A DNA stretch of 64,000 nucleotides from Taenia hydatigena. Taxonomy: Eukaryota > Platyhelminthes > Cestoda > Cyclophyllidea > Taeniidae. Below are positions 23,501 through 33,690 of this stretch, in pieces. The DNA lies in contig JADWOT020000009.1 in NCBI GenBank assembly GCA_036345935.2, positions 324,287 to 388,286 of the forward strand, written 5' to 3'. The notes under the pieces were generated by a model, which did not search any database, was not told where the DNA came from, and was given only the letters and a program-made list of their open reading frames with translations. Positions within the stretch are counted from its first letter, which is position 1; each line of letters begins with the position of its first letter. A program made the position numbers and the translations under genes.

Positions 23501-26500
23501 TCCCACCAGCCTTTGGAGGATCGTTTTCGGATCTTTACATATTGGCCCACACTAAGAGAAAGCTGTTCGCTACTTTGTGCTGTAAAGGGTGTTACTACGA
23601 CGGCTAGCTCTGGCGTCTTAGACATTGTGATCACCGCTGAATCGGCTTCTATTTTCCCATTCTCCTTCTGATCTTCTTGATTGGTGAAAACAGCAGAGAG
23701 CGGTGGCGATGGTGGGATCTTAGCAGTGCTCTGTTCTCCAATTGTGGAGGTTTGAGTAGTTGTTCCGATCGTGGTTGACAATCCCGTCTGAAATGAGTAA
23801 TAATGGCGCCAATACGGCAAAATACATAGACTACGAAAAGTTCCCAAATGCTCACATCAGATTGCAATTTCTGTACGTGGTTGGCGGGGAAAAGACCACG
23901 TTGACCCGTGCGCTGGGAGACACCCTCGTACCACCCATTGTTGTCCACAAAGACGTCAACCTTGTCGTCGATTTGGAGGCTCAAATCTCCTGGCAGCTTC
24001 GCCTCGAAATTGTACAACGCAAGGCAAGTAAAGAGCGGCTTCACCCCACTAAAAGCTGTCGGTGTGTCATCCGCGAGAGGACTGCACAAAAGCAGTCAAA
24101 AAATAGAAAGACACTAAAAGCCATGTAACCCTTCTGGAAGTAGGAGGATTAACTTACAGAGAGTTGGGTTGATGCACGGATCCCACAAAAGCAGGGAAAG
24201 GATTAACTGAGGCGGTGGCAGAGCTAGCGGCGATAGGCAGGGCAAAGGGATCGGCGGTAGTGACGGGTGCAACCTCCCCTTCCGACGCCCTCTTGACGTA
24301 GCAAGCTGGTACGAGGCCCCGACGCCCACTCATTTCACCGTACAGCCAGCCTTCGCACACCTCAAACGGCGGGCTGATGAAAATCTGTAGGGCAAGAGTT
24401 GCGTAAGGAACACCCAACACAAATTGAGAAGTCAATGTTCCAAAATTTACCTGGATTTTATCGCGTTCTACAAATGTAAGTTCATCGGGTCGTGTCGCAG
24501 AGTAAGCATAGAGCGCAGTGTAAGCCTCCGAAGGTCCTGCATCCAACGTCGTGCTATGAGAAGCAAAAAAGGTCCTATCGATTTGAGGAAAAGGCTTTGT
24601 GTGGTGTTACTAGTAAGACTGTGGCCCGATGGCAGCAACTTGTTGTCAGTAGTCTAAACGCACGACGGGGACAGAACGCGGGACCGGGAAGCGAAACAAC
24701 CAAAGTAGAGAAATGTTTCCATCCAATTTGGTGGTTATGGTACTTCAAACCATACGGAAAGTTTGAGGGACAAGTTACAACCGGGTGAACAATTGGTCTT
24801 ACAGGAAAGCAATTGTAACGGAAATAGTGGTGAACCAAGAGCCCCTTGGTGACCCAAAACGAAAGCAACGCCGACCCTATAAGAGCTCCCAGCAGCGGAG
24901 GCGACAACTATTTTAACAAGTGTAGCAAAGTTTAAAAAGGAAAAGGAAATAGCGCAAAAGCAAAAAAGCGGTCAATAATGGCGACCGATTTACTTACAGA
25001 CTATTTCTGACTCCCATTGTCTCTATTGCTAAAGACTTACCTTATGATGCTACTAGTAGCGTCCAAATCATTGTGCTTTGCAGTCGTCGCTGCCGCAGCC
25101 GCCGCTTCCTGTTCCTTGCGAAATTGGTGTTGGAGTTTTTGCTGTTGATAGGTGCGACGTCGCTCCAAGAGAGTTGCCAGCAAAGCGTTTACTTCAGTGG
25201 CAAGGAGGGTGCGCTTCTTGGCCAACTCATCCGCTGAGTGTCGATGGCTTGCTAGCGTCTGTCCACCGCGCAACACCTCCGTCTCTAGCTGCGTCAGTTG
25301 CTGCTCCAACTGACGCTTACTGTCTTGAACTTGCTGCGAGGCAGGAGAGAAGAAGAGGCAACGAATTGAATGACTTGCAAGTGCTTCAGCCTTCTCACTT
25401 GGTGTTAGGAACTAGCACTCGATAAGATTTGTAAAACGATGATCCTAGAAGGCTATCCTGAAGGGCAAATCAAGTAAAATATGGAGTTGTGGCCACATAA
25501 ACTTCTGATTCCAGCTGTTGTGAGTACATAACTTTCTGCACCCTCAGAAGGGCTTTAAAAGCATTACCACTAAGCCGGCAAGACTGCATCGATAGTGCGG
25601 CGACTCGCGAATAAGCCAAGTCTACAACAACATAAACCGCAAACTATAAGGGTGGGACACCTTACCTTAAGACTAGCCCGCAGAGTCTTCTGCTGTTCCG
25701 TCGTATTAGTGATATCAACAACAACAGAGGGCGGTGGAACGAGCTGTCGCTGCAACTGCTCATCCTCCCTCTGCCACCGATGCAGCTCAGCACGCGCTGC
25801 TTCCACGTGTTCGGTAAGATCGCGGCACTCGCGTTCCACCGTATCACGTTGCGTCGCCAACTCGAGGATGGCTGCTTTCTGCGCCTCCACCTCCGCCTGT
25901 GCCGTGGTGACTCGTGACTGCAGCGCCTCGCGCCGCGTCGTTTGCGAGGCCGCGGACTCCTCTAGGTCTGCAAGGTGCGTTTTCGCCTGCTCCAGAGCGT
26001 GGATCTGGCGAGCGCGTTCCCTGATGAGAGCCTCCACTCGTGACTTCTCCGTCTCCAGAGCACGCTGATGCAACTCCTCACGCATTGCCTGAAGGCGCGC
26101 GGTCGCCGCCTCCTGTCGACGAGCCTCAAGGGCACGTGCTCGCTCCACCTCGGCCTCGGCCTGACGTTGACGCTCCCGTTCCCGTTCCTGCCTATGCGGT
26201 TAGAATGATAAAGCACGATGAACTTATCCACATCTATTTCAGTATGATATTTGAAGGTAATGGATTTTTGCACCTGAAAAATACCATCACTATTGCTTTT
26301 CTCCTTTCTCGCCTGACTAGTGGGAGGGAAGCATGTGCCACAATGAGCCTACTTGGATCCATTCCAATAAACCGTACAAATGTTCATCGTCTGGTCGACT
26401 TTAAGGCTAGTTACTACTCAAGCTAAAATATGTAAATTTCCAGCAAGTTCACATTGGATACGCACATATTACAAAGAGAACGATGAAAATATTGGTTATA

Positions 26501-28731
26501 GTGTGGACTAAAAAACCTATCCAAGAAGAGAAAGTCAATGTAACCAGCATTCCAGAGAAAGAGACATTTCGTAAAAGTAATAGTGACGACACATAGACAA
26601 ACAATTCATTATCAAGATTTGATCGCCAGAAAGCCTCTAACGTTAAAAATTCCCTGTACTTTTTAAGGAAAACAAACCAGTTGTCCAAGCTGATTGGACG
26701 AATACGAACAGTCCCATTGTAAGAATTTTGTAACGACGGTCAAAGTTTTGAAGTAACATCTTCGGTGTACCATTTAATCATCTAGAGCAGTGACATTGCT
26801 TCCCATAAATTATGCAACCATAAGCGAAAAATGTTTACTACTAGTGGCTAAGGCACCCCGGAAGTGTAAGTGTCGTCTATCAAAGGATTCACTCTACTAT
26901 TAAGGAACGACAAGGTTCATTGAGCCAGCAACCAGCGTGCATGCAAGTGCGTACTTGTGCGCGTGCAAATGTGGGCGTTGATGTCGAGTCCTCATCGATC
27001 TAGCCTGTGTTCATAGACTCCACAAGTCGCATTAGTGATCAAATTTCTTTAGATAAGGAAGTCCTCCTTGGTTGATTTCACACAATCAGGCTTATAAGAT
27101 CCACCATCTCTTTGAAATTCACAGCATCACATACACTGCTTCACTTACTACATTTGGTCAGTTCTGAAAGGCGGAGAGCGTTTCAAAGTTTGTAACCACC
27201 GTTGACTGAGCTGCAGACACAATAAGCTTTTAGTACAGAAACGTTATGACACCCTCATCTTTGAATAACTCACTTAATTTCACTTTAGTATTCGCTCCAT
27301 AACGCTGGAGGTGTAAATTTTGCATCAGTGGGTGAAATAACTGAAAAGACGGACTCAGAGCCATGCAGAAAAACCACCACAAAGGATTGGAACCAACGGG
27401 AATGGCAGAGTCTCAGAGACGTATATTTCTAATGGGTCTTTTTATTACAAGTGCGCTTTTGTGATGCAACTGCCACAGTTAACCGCACTTGCCATTTTGC
27501 ATACCGATCGACTGTTTACAAGATTAACTTCCCCGTGCAACCAAGGCCAGACGTGAATCAATTTTCGTGACTTTGCGGCGAAATGAAAACGCTAAGTGGC
27601 TACATTCGTGTAGACTGATGTGCTTATTGATCCTTAATTAATAAAAACAAAACAATTTCACAAAGTACGTCACACAAAATGCTCTGTTATCAAAAGTATG
27701 GATTTAACAAGGATTAGGAGTACGTAATTAATGAAGACGCACCGAATCTTCTCCTGTTTTTCCGACTCAAAGCGCGCTTGCTCACGCCTCTGCTCCTCCT
27801 CTTGTCTCAACTGCTCGGCCAAATCCTGCTTGCGTTTGTCTAGTTCTGCTTGACCCAGCAGGAAATTCTGCATCCTCTTGTCCTCAAAAGTCATCCGGCC
27901 TAAACACAGTTGAGCATTTATTCTTCTTCAAATTCAACAGAATGCCTACCTTCTGACTCCTCCTTCTGTTCACTGTCAATCGGGGTCGATTTAGGACGGT
28001 CACCTTGTTGAGCCTGTAGGAAGTAGGGTACAGTAAGAAAAAAAACGAGCGCAAACTTACAAAGGAAGACGGCATGAGAGTGAGCGGTAGTGTGAGAGGT
28101 AGTTTCCTACCCGCAAGGACTTGATCAATAAGATAGGAAGCGATGCAAAACTCCTCACAGGTAAGATTACCATCCCTATCGACATCAGCGAGGTTCCAAA
28201 TCGCCGCTAATTGGGACTGAGGCAAGTTGGATTTGAGAAAGATACCACGTGCCTCAACGCCAGTTAGATATCCGCGTTTGTTACGATCATTTTGGTTGAA
28301 TTGGAGCTTATATTTGGGACGCAAGGCAGCAGAAATACTCCACTCGTTGGAATCAATCGTGCTGCCACTAGTACTACTAGTGGAATTCAAGGTGGTACAT
28401 GGAGGAAGTTTGTCGGGAAGGGTGGGTTGGATGAAACGTTGTGGCTCCTGTAACAGGGAGGGTGGAAGTTGAGGAGGAAGGCTGTTGCCTTCGAGACACT
28501 TCTTGATGAGAAACATAGCGATAGAGAACTCTCTGCGATCCAGTTGGCCGTCAGCAGTGAGGTCGGCCAGCTCCCATATTTTGGCCAGAAGTAGAGTGGG
28601 CAGTTTGGAGTGAGTAAAGAAGTTGCGCGCTTGCTCACCGGTTACATAGCCGTTGATGGGGTGCAGGAACTGAAATCGATCGTCGTGCTTGCAGCGATCC
28701 TCATAGGTAATCCGCCACGTATTCCAGTCAT
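17502..28731 (-). CDS. ITSN1: Intersectin (EH-EH-coiled coil-four SH3-DH-PH-C2), 5' end missing
   Basis: Intersectin scaffolds clathrin endocytosis and activates Cdc42 through its DH-PH unit. Exons: 28731-28061, 28013-27950, 27899-27743, 26191-25666, 25333-25041, 24553-24451, 24384-24158, 24081-23856, 23787-23488, 22803-22728, 21558-21100, 20001-19862, 19790-19687, 19649-19577, 19506-19300, 19225-18770, 18700-18378, 18307-18219, 18178-18095, 17926-17753, 17680-17502. They total 4931 bp: two bases of a split codon plus 1642 codons and the stop. Domains: EH1 (IWELADLTADGQLD), EH2 (IWNLADVDRDGNLT), KLERQ-type coiled coil (VTFEDK-like MTFEDKRMQNF, then ERERERQRQAEAE), SH3s (ALYAYSATRPDELTF; ALYNFEAKLPGDLSL; GWWEGETQ...IGWFPADYV; FAYKACQPDEMTF), DH (FIETERQYLRDLIEV; SSYFLKPMQRITKYKLLIEK), PH (GTLFKVKSGKELTAFLFTD) and C2. 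It has four SH3 domains rather than the five of vertebrates. The start exon upstream of 28731 was not found; the single flatworm gene may equally be called Dap160. Confidence 0.95.
24196..24252 (-). other. DPF and NPF motifs in the intersectin SH3 linker
   Basis: Within the exon 24384-24158, just after the first SH3 domain, the frame encodes DPF at 24252-24244 and NPF at 24204-24196, about 14 residues apart. NPF is the classical ligand of EH domains and DPF of the AP-2 ear. The protein also carries two EH domains, so an intramolecular or dimer contact is possible. This is a sequence observation with inferred function. Confidence 0.6.
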
Positions 28732-29658
28732 CTAATTATGCAGTTGGAAATAAACAGAATATTGTGTTAAAATTTTAAATGTGAGGAATATGGATAATTT
28801 GAATAAACCTAAGTCAATAAGTTCAAAGAGTCCACAGTTCAGTAGAGCGCGTCTGTTAGGAAGGAGGTGCAACTCATGTGTTCAAAATAGATACACGACA
28901 AAAACACAGTTAGGGAGTAGGAAACGTAGACGTGAAGTGAGTAAATTCGTTTGCGATCACATGTGTATCAGATAAAACTTAATCAACAGTGGAAAAATAA
29001 TTAGCGGTTCCCCACGCACTTCACCGAAAAAGGTGGCGCACATGATCAGCAGTACCAAGCGTAACAAGGTAACAAAATGAGACCGAAACAAGAACACTGC
29101 ATTGGTCAATTAAGGACGTTGGGTATTTTCATTTAAAGGTAAAGCTAGGAATCGCAACATAATTCATTCTATATTGTTGAGAAGCCTCAGCTCAAGAATT
29201 TCATGTGAACGTGCAAGGACTGCAATAAACGCGATAGAAATATGGGCGCCTTACTCATTCTCGTTCAGAAGGCACGGAAGAAAAAACCAGTGACTGAGCG
29301 GACCGAAATACGCGCCAACAAACAAGGCAAGCTTCAACGATAAAGCCCCCCATTGGTGGTAGAATTTGAAACCCGCAAAAAATTATAACTGATAATAGCT
29401 TACCTGATTTGTTATTTGACGGAAATGAAAATAGGATGTAATAAGTCGAAATACATCAATCTATACCAGCTTGTTGGTTGTGTTTGAAGCACTCAAAAGT
29501 ATTTTTAACTGTAGGGTAAAATCACGCAGCATATAACTACTCGGATTTGAGTACTACTAGAAATACGATGCCAGAAACCCTCGTTTAAAAAGCTCGATAT
29601 ATGCAAAGCAATTGTCCTAACTCTCTCCGGCTAATGCCACACTTCTGGGTAATGAGTA
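28732..29658. other. Upstream region of intersectin
   Basis: It should contain the missing first exon (one that leaves one base of a split codon) and the promoter of intersectin on the minus strand. I could not pick the exon with confidence. No repeat or other gene was recognised. Confidence 0.45.
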
Positions 29659-29845
29659 TGTAGCGCCTCGAGACTCCCTCGAAGGCAAAAGAAGACAGGA
29701 TGCTAGGTTGGAATATATTTATTCAAAGGACAGAGGGAAATAGGCTGCTGGCATGTCCCGGAGGCCAGCCTCTGCAGCTATGGCAATATGGCTAGCCTCT
29801 GTGACCTTCATCATAAACGGTGGTTCCAACAAACAAAGTACTATA
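29659..29845 (-). mobile_element. Solo LTR of the TRIM family
   Basis: A 187-bp copy in minus orientation, TGTAGCG...CTATA on the plus strand, with one terminal base changed from CTACA. The flanks GAGTA and GAGCA look like a 5-bp duplication with one mismatch. It is moderately diverged from the intact copy (for example GAATATATTTATTC in place of GAATATATATATTC). Confidence 0.85.
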
Positions 29846-31619
29846 GAGCAGATTATTGACTCTTTAATTTTATCTTTTGCCAGATTTGATGCATGGGACA
29901 ACCTTTTACCCGATCGTTGTCTTTGGTCCTTTATTAGCCGACTCAGCTTACGGTAACGTCTAGTCCATCATACTTTGTTCTCATCGGTTGCATATCGATT
30001 GAGAAGGCTTATATTTATGTGCATACACGTATTCCTGTTTTATTCTTTTCCATTCCTTCCCTTTGGGATAGATTTATGTCATTATGAAGGATGTGAATAC
30101 GCACGAATGACAGCCACTGTTGCGAATGTGCCTTCTTTTTTTCACTAGTAGCGCTTTTGCTGACCCTGCTTAGGAGTTTTCTTTACTGCAAAAAAATATC
30201 GAATATAAAGGAAAGATACTTGGACTAGCAGAACCGTATGAACGATCAATATGTTTGATATGTTGTGATAAAGAGAACCAACCAATTTACTATTAACTCG
30301 GCATGCTATCCAGTGATCATAGTACTGTTAAACCAGTTATGCATGGGTTGTTTTGTCCAAAGCGTTTTCTTAATCCCACCAAAGCTTGTTTAATCTTTCG
30401 GTTTCTTATGTTTCGACTTATGGGACGCTTAATACTAATACATTCACAGAAGAGGCTACCCAACAATGCTTAAAGTCAGTAGCATCGCTAAAAACTTAGT
30501 AGCCTTAGCTTATTCGGCGCCGAAACAGAGCAAAACCAAGGCAATCCCTGCTTCAGACGCACATTATTCGTGTCTAAAACAGGCAAGAGGTAACACAAAA
30601 GAGAAATTGCGATCTACGAAACCGCGATCGCCGACGAGTTCCATCTTGCTGTCAATGTTTTGCACTTAGGCAAGTGATTTTGTTACTATGGTTACCCATC
30701 CAAGAGATAACACCGTTAATTAAAGGCTTAGGAAGGTAGCGCACAGGTAAATGAATCATAAGAGGAAACGTTTGTTTTTGTTATTACAGTGATTTGGTAA
30801 ATCACATCCTCGGAGTGTAAATACGGTCATGGATACAAAATAATTCTACTTGAGATCGCCTTATGCCGCTGGTGCTTGTAGATAACTTTCCTAAGAACGC
30901 CAATGATCCAACAAAGCTCTCAGGCTGCATTCGTCCATAAAAAAGTATATGTCATTAGGTGAGACTAGAGTCCACCAATCGCTATGGATGGAGGTACCTA
31001 GCTAACCTGTAATTCCTGAGGCAACGCTACCAAATTCTTTTGATTTTGGACTTTTGACGAGCCAAGGTAATAAATAAACCACGTAACGTTAAGGTTCCAG
31101 ACCAAGTAGTTAAGTAGTTAGACTTTGGGATAATGTGCCATAAACGCGCTCATAAGTGGATGTTGAGTGTGTCTTCACAGGCCTGGGTGCGGAGCATCAA
31201 TGCGGAGGTATCAGCAGTAGCTCAAGTAGGAGAGCATCCCCAAAATATTTGGAAAATTAAACTTATTGAAGACGATTATGGGTCATTGAAATTGAAATTT
31301 TTTTCAGGTTATTTCAGGTATCTCCAGCGGTTGCATTTTGTTGATCCGCGGCCACGCCCCATTCGAGTTGCATCCACGTTGTAGACGCTGAAAAAAGGAG
31401 CACTAAAAGCCTTTATTCAAGTATGCCAATGTCTTTTTCCCGTAAATATTCTAAACTTTGAATAGTCCAAACCATTAATCACGCGATGGATAGCAGACAG
31501 CTTTACAATTTTTTAAGGATCGGTGAGCTGTTTTTGCCATTTAGTAAAACTTTTCACCACATAGAATTAAAGGGAAGAAAGAAAAGCGATTAAGTTCTCT
31601 TAAGAATTAAGGTAGAAGA
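29846..31619. other. Gene-poor stretch
   Basis: About 1.8 kb of AT-rich sequence with only short unsupported open frames. An 83-codon open frame at 31133-31384 just upstream of a gypsy remnant may be decayed retroelement sequence, but nothing in it is diagnostic. Confidence 0.35.
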
Positions 31620-31751
31620 CTGGATTCGCACCGATTTTTAGCGCTCCTTAATTTCGAGCCACACATCCAAATATTCAGCCTGGACACCTATGCTAGTGAT
31701 ACAACTCTAGGTGTCGCACTCTCAGAAAAGGCTAAGAACAGGGAAAGATAA
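31620..31751 (+). pseudogene. Ty3/gypsy pol remnant (RT/RNase H junction)
   Basis: A 43-residue frame ending in TAA reads LLNFEPHIQIFSLDTYASDT followed by TLGVALSEKAKNRE. It matches the start of the gypsy RNase H domain, where F.LDTDASD.G.GAVLSQ is usual. The second acidic position is replaced by Tyr, and no intact RT lies upstream. It is a decayed fragment immediately upstream of the nested TRIM cluster. Confidence 0.65.
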
Positions 31752-31944
31752 TGGTAACTCTGTGATGTGCTAGTATGAAGATCCAGGTGCACGGTCTTGT
31801 CGTGAATTATTAAAATAAATTCATCGGTGATCGTCGCCTTAGATATCGGCCATTTTCGATGCGGCGCTAATGTGCAAAAGGTGTCACCGCATTTGTAACT
31901 TCAACAGGTGTGATTTTAATACTATGTTTCGATTTAGGTCACTA

Positions 31945-32843
31945 TGTAGTGCTTTATCTGTTTGTGCTGCCGATTTCTGTCAAGGCCACAGAGGTGGCCA
32001 TATTGCCTTAGCTGCGTGGGCTGGCCTCCGGGCCATGCCAGCAGTATATTTTCCCCTCTGTCCGGTGAATATATGTATTCTACCCCGACACTTTGCCTTC
32101 TTTTGCCTTAAGGGAGCCTCGGGACGCTACATTGGTGGCAGCGGAAAGCGGACCCGACTCTATAGGGATTTTATCCCTATCTCTACCGCCTACGGCATGT
32201 TGCAGCGGTGCGAAAGAAGTGCATGCGCTACGGATGGGCCACGAACGACGTCCACCTCCGGCATTTACCCCTTCTCCGTGTTCTACAAGAAAGCTATCAA
32301 CAACTGAAGCGACACTAGCCATGGACCACCTGGGAAGTTTCGTTTCGAAGATTACCCCTATTATACTTGCTTAAGGAGATTGGCGTGCTAACGCCCCCCT
32401 ACGGACATACTGATGGTCGGCAGAACCACTTATTCTGGACTTTGTTTCCAAGCCAAACGAAACTCGAGGTGCAATGCACTGTCAAGAGGGATCACTGACG
32501 TCGGTGTCAAGCATCGCCTCAATCGCGTCGAATGTCGGCGACTGGCATGGTTAGCTCGTGGGTGCTTGTTGCAGCACTGAGTATGTTGTGATGGCTGACG
32601 CGGGAGGTGTACCAGGGGGCGCGTCGGGGACGACGCTCGAAAGAGGAGAGGGGCAATGTAGTGCTTTATCTGTTTGTGCTGCCGATTTCTGTCAAGGCCA
32701 CAGAGGTGGCCATATTGCCTTAGCTGCGTGGGCTGGCCTCCGGGCCATGCCAGCAGTATATTTTCCCCTCTGTCCGGTGAATATATGTATTCTACCCCGA
32801 CACTTTGCCTTCTTTTGCCTTAAGGGAGCCTCGGGACGCTACA
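31945..32843 (+). mobile_element. Intact young TRIM element with identical LTRs
   Basis: An 899-bp element: 5' LTR 31945-32131, internal region 32132-32656, 3' LTR 32657-32843. Both LTRs are 187 bp, start TGTAGTGC, end ACGCTACA, and are identical at every base I compared. TTGGTGGCAGCGGAAAGCGG directly after the 5' LTR is in the position of a primer-binding site, and a polypurine run (AAAGAGGAGAGGGG) precedes the 3' LTR. The target duplication is ACTA. The 525-bp internal region lacks gag or pol, so the element must move with proteins supplied by another retrotransposon. Identical LTRs imply a very recent insertion. It lies inside the 5' LTR of an older copy. Confidence 0.95.
32132..32149 (+). 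other. Putative primer-binding site of the young TRIM
   Basis: TTGGTGGCAGCGGAAAGC immediately follows the 5' LTR. The same block recurs directly after the 5' LTRs at 32996 and 38567, which supports a conserved function. I cannot assign the primer tRNA. Confidence 0.55.
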
Positions 32844-32915
32844 ACTATGTTTGCCATATTGCCCCAGCCGAGTGAACTGGTCTCCAGGCCATGCTAGCAG
32901 CCCCATTTTTCTGTC

Positions 32916-32946
<31 letters not shown>

Positions 32947-33690
32947 GCCCTGGCATTTTGTCTTCTTTTGACCTTAAGAAAGTCTTGAATGCTATATTAG
33001 TGGTAGCGGAAAGTGGACCCGACTCTATAAGGTTTCTATCCCGATCTCTACCGCCCGTGAAATATTGCAGCGGTGCGAAAGAAGTGCCCCTATTCTGAAT
33101 AGGAGAACCCCTGGCGTCTCATAACAGAAGGACTGAGGAAGACGTTTGCTTTCGGCATCTACTTCATCCCCGTTTTTTACTGGAATGCTATTAATAACTG
33201 AAACGATAGTAGCCGTGGGCTGCATGGAAAGCTTTCGTTCTGGAGATTACCCCTAATATACTTGCTCAAGGAGATCGGTGTGCTGACGCCTCCCTACGGA
33301 TGTACCGATGGTCGGCAGAACCTCTTAACCGAAATTTATTTTCCAGACCAGACGAAACCCCAAGTTTAGTCGAACTACCAAGAGAGATCACTGACATTGG
33401 TGTCAAGCATCGCCTCACTTGTGACTAGCACGGTTAGCTCGTGGGTGCTTCTTGCGACACCGATAAGGTTGTGGTGGCTGAGGTGGGAGGTGTACCAAGG
33501 GGAGCGTCGGAGACGAGGGTCGAAAGCAGAGAGGGGCAATGCAATACTTTGTTTGCTATGACTGCCGGTTTCGGTTGCGGTCACTTAGGTGGCCATATTG
33601 CTCTAGCTGCGAAGGCTGGCCTCTAAGCCACACCAGCAGCTCCTGGTATTATGCCTCCATTTGCCTTCAAGGGAATCACGGGACGGTACA

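Larger units (their letters stand above)
31911..33690 (+). mobile_element. Older TRIM copy, split by a younger TRIM
   Basis: The 5' LTR starts near 31911 (approximate), runs to 31944, is interrupted by the younger element, and resumes at 32844 to end at 32996 (GCTATA). Joining the two parts restores the family order GGTCAC...GCCATATTGCC. The internal region 32997-33539 opens with the primer-binding-site-like TTAGTGGTAGCGGAAAG and ends with a purine-rich tract before the 3' LTR at 33540-33690. That LTR is only 151 bp because the CCTCTGTC...GAATATAT part is lost. An (AT)n expansion sits at about 32919-32944. It has no coding capacity. Confidence 0.82.

Noticed and set aside
24575..24907. A 110-codon minus-strand frame between intersectin exons 25041 and 24553
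   Set aside because: The flanking exons join in phase without it, and including it introduces a stop in the intersectin frame.
25595..26068. A 157-codon plus-strand frame rich in Arg, Ser and Cys
   Set aside because: It is antisense to the intersectin coiled-coil exon; the Glu/Gln/Arg-rich coding strand explains its openness.
31870..32875. Open frames of about 100-145 codons containing the repeated peptide CALSVCAADFCQGHRGG
   Set aside because: They are translations of the TRIM LTR, which recurs in both orientations at eight sites. The frames end at LTR or internal borders and encode no known protein.
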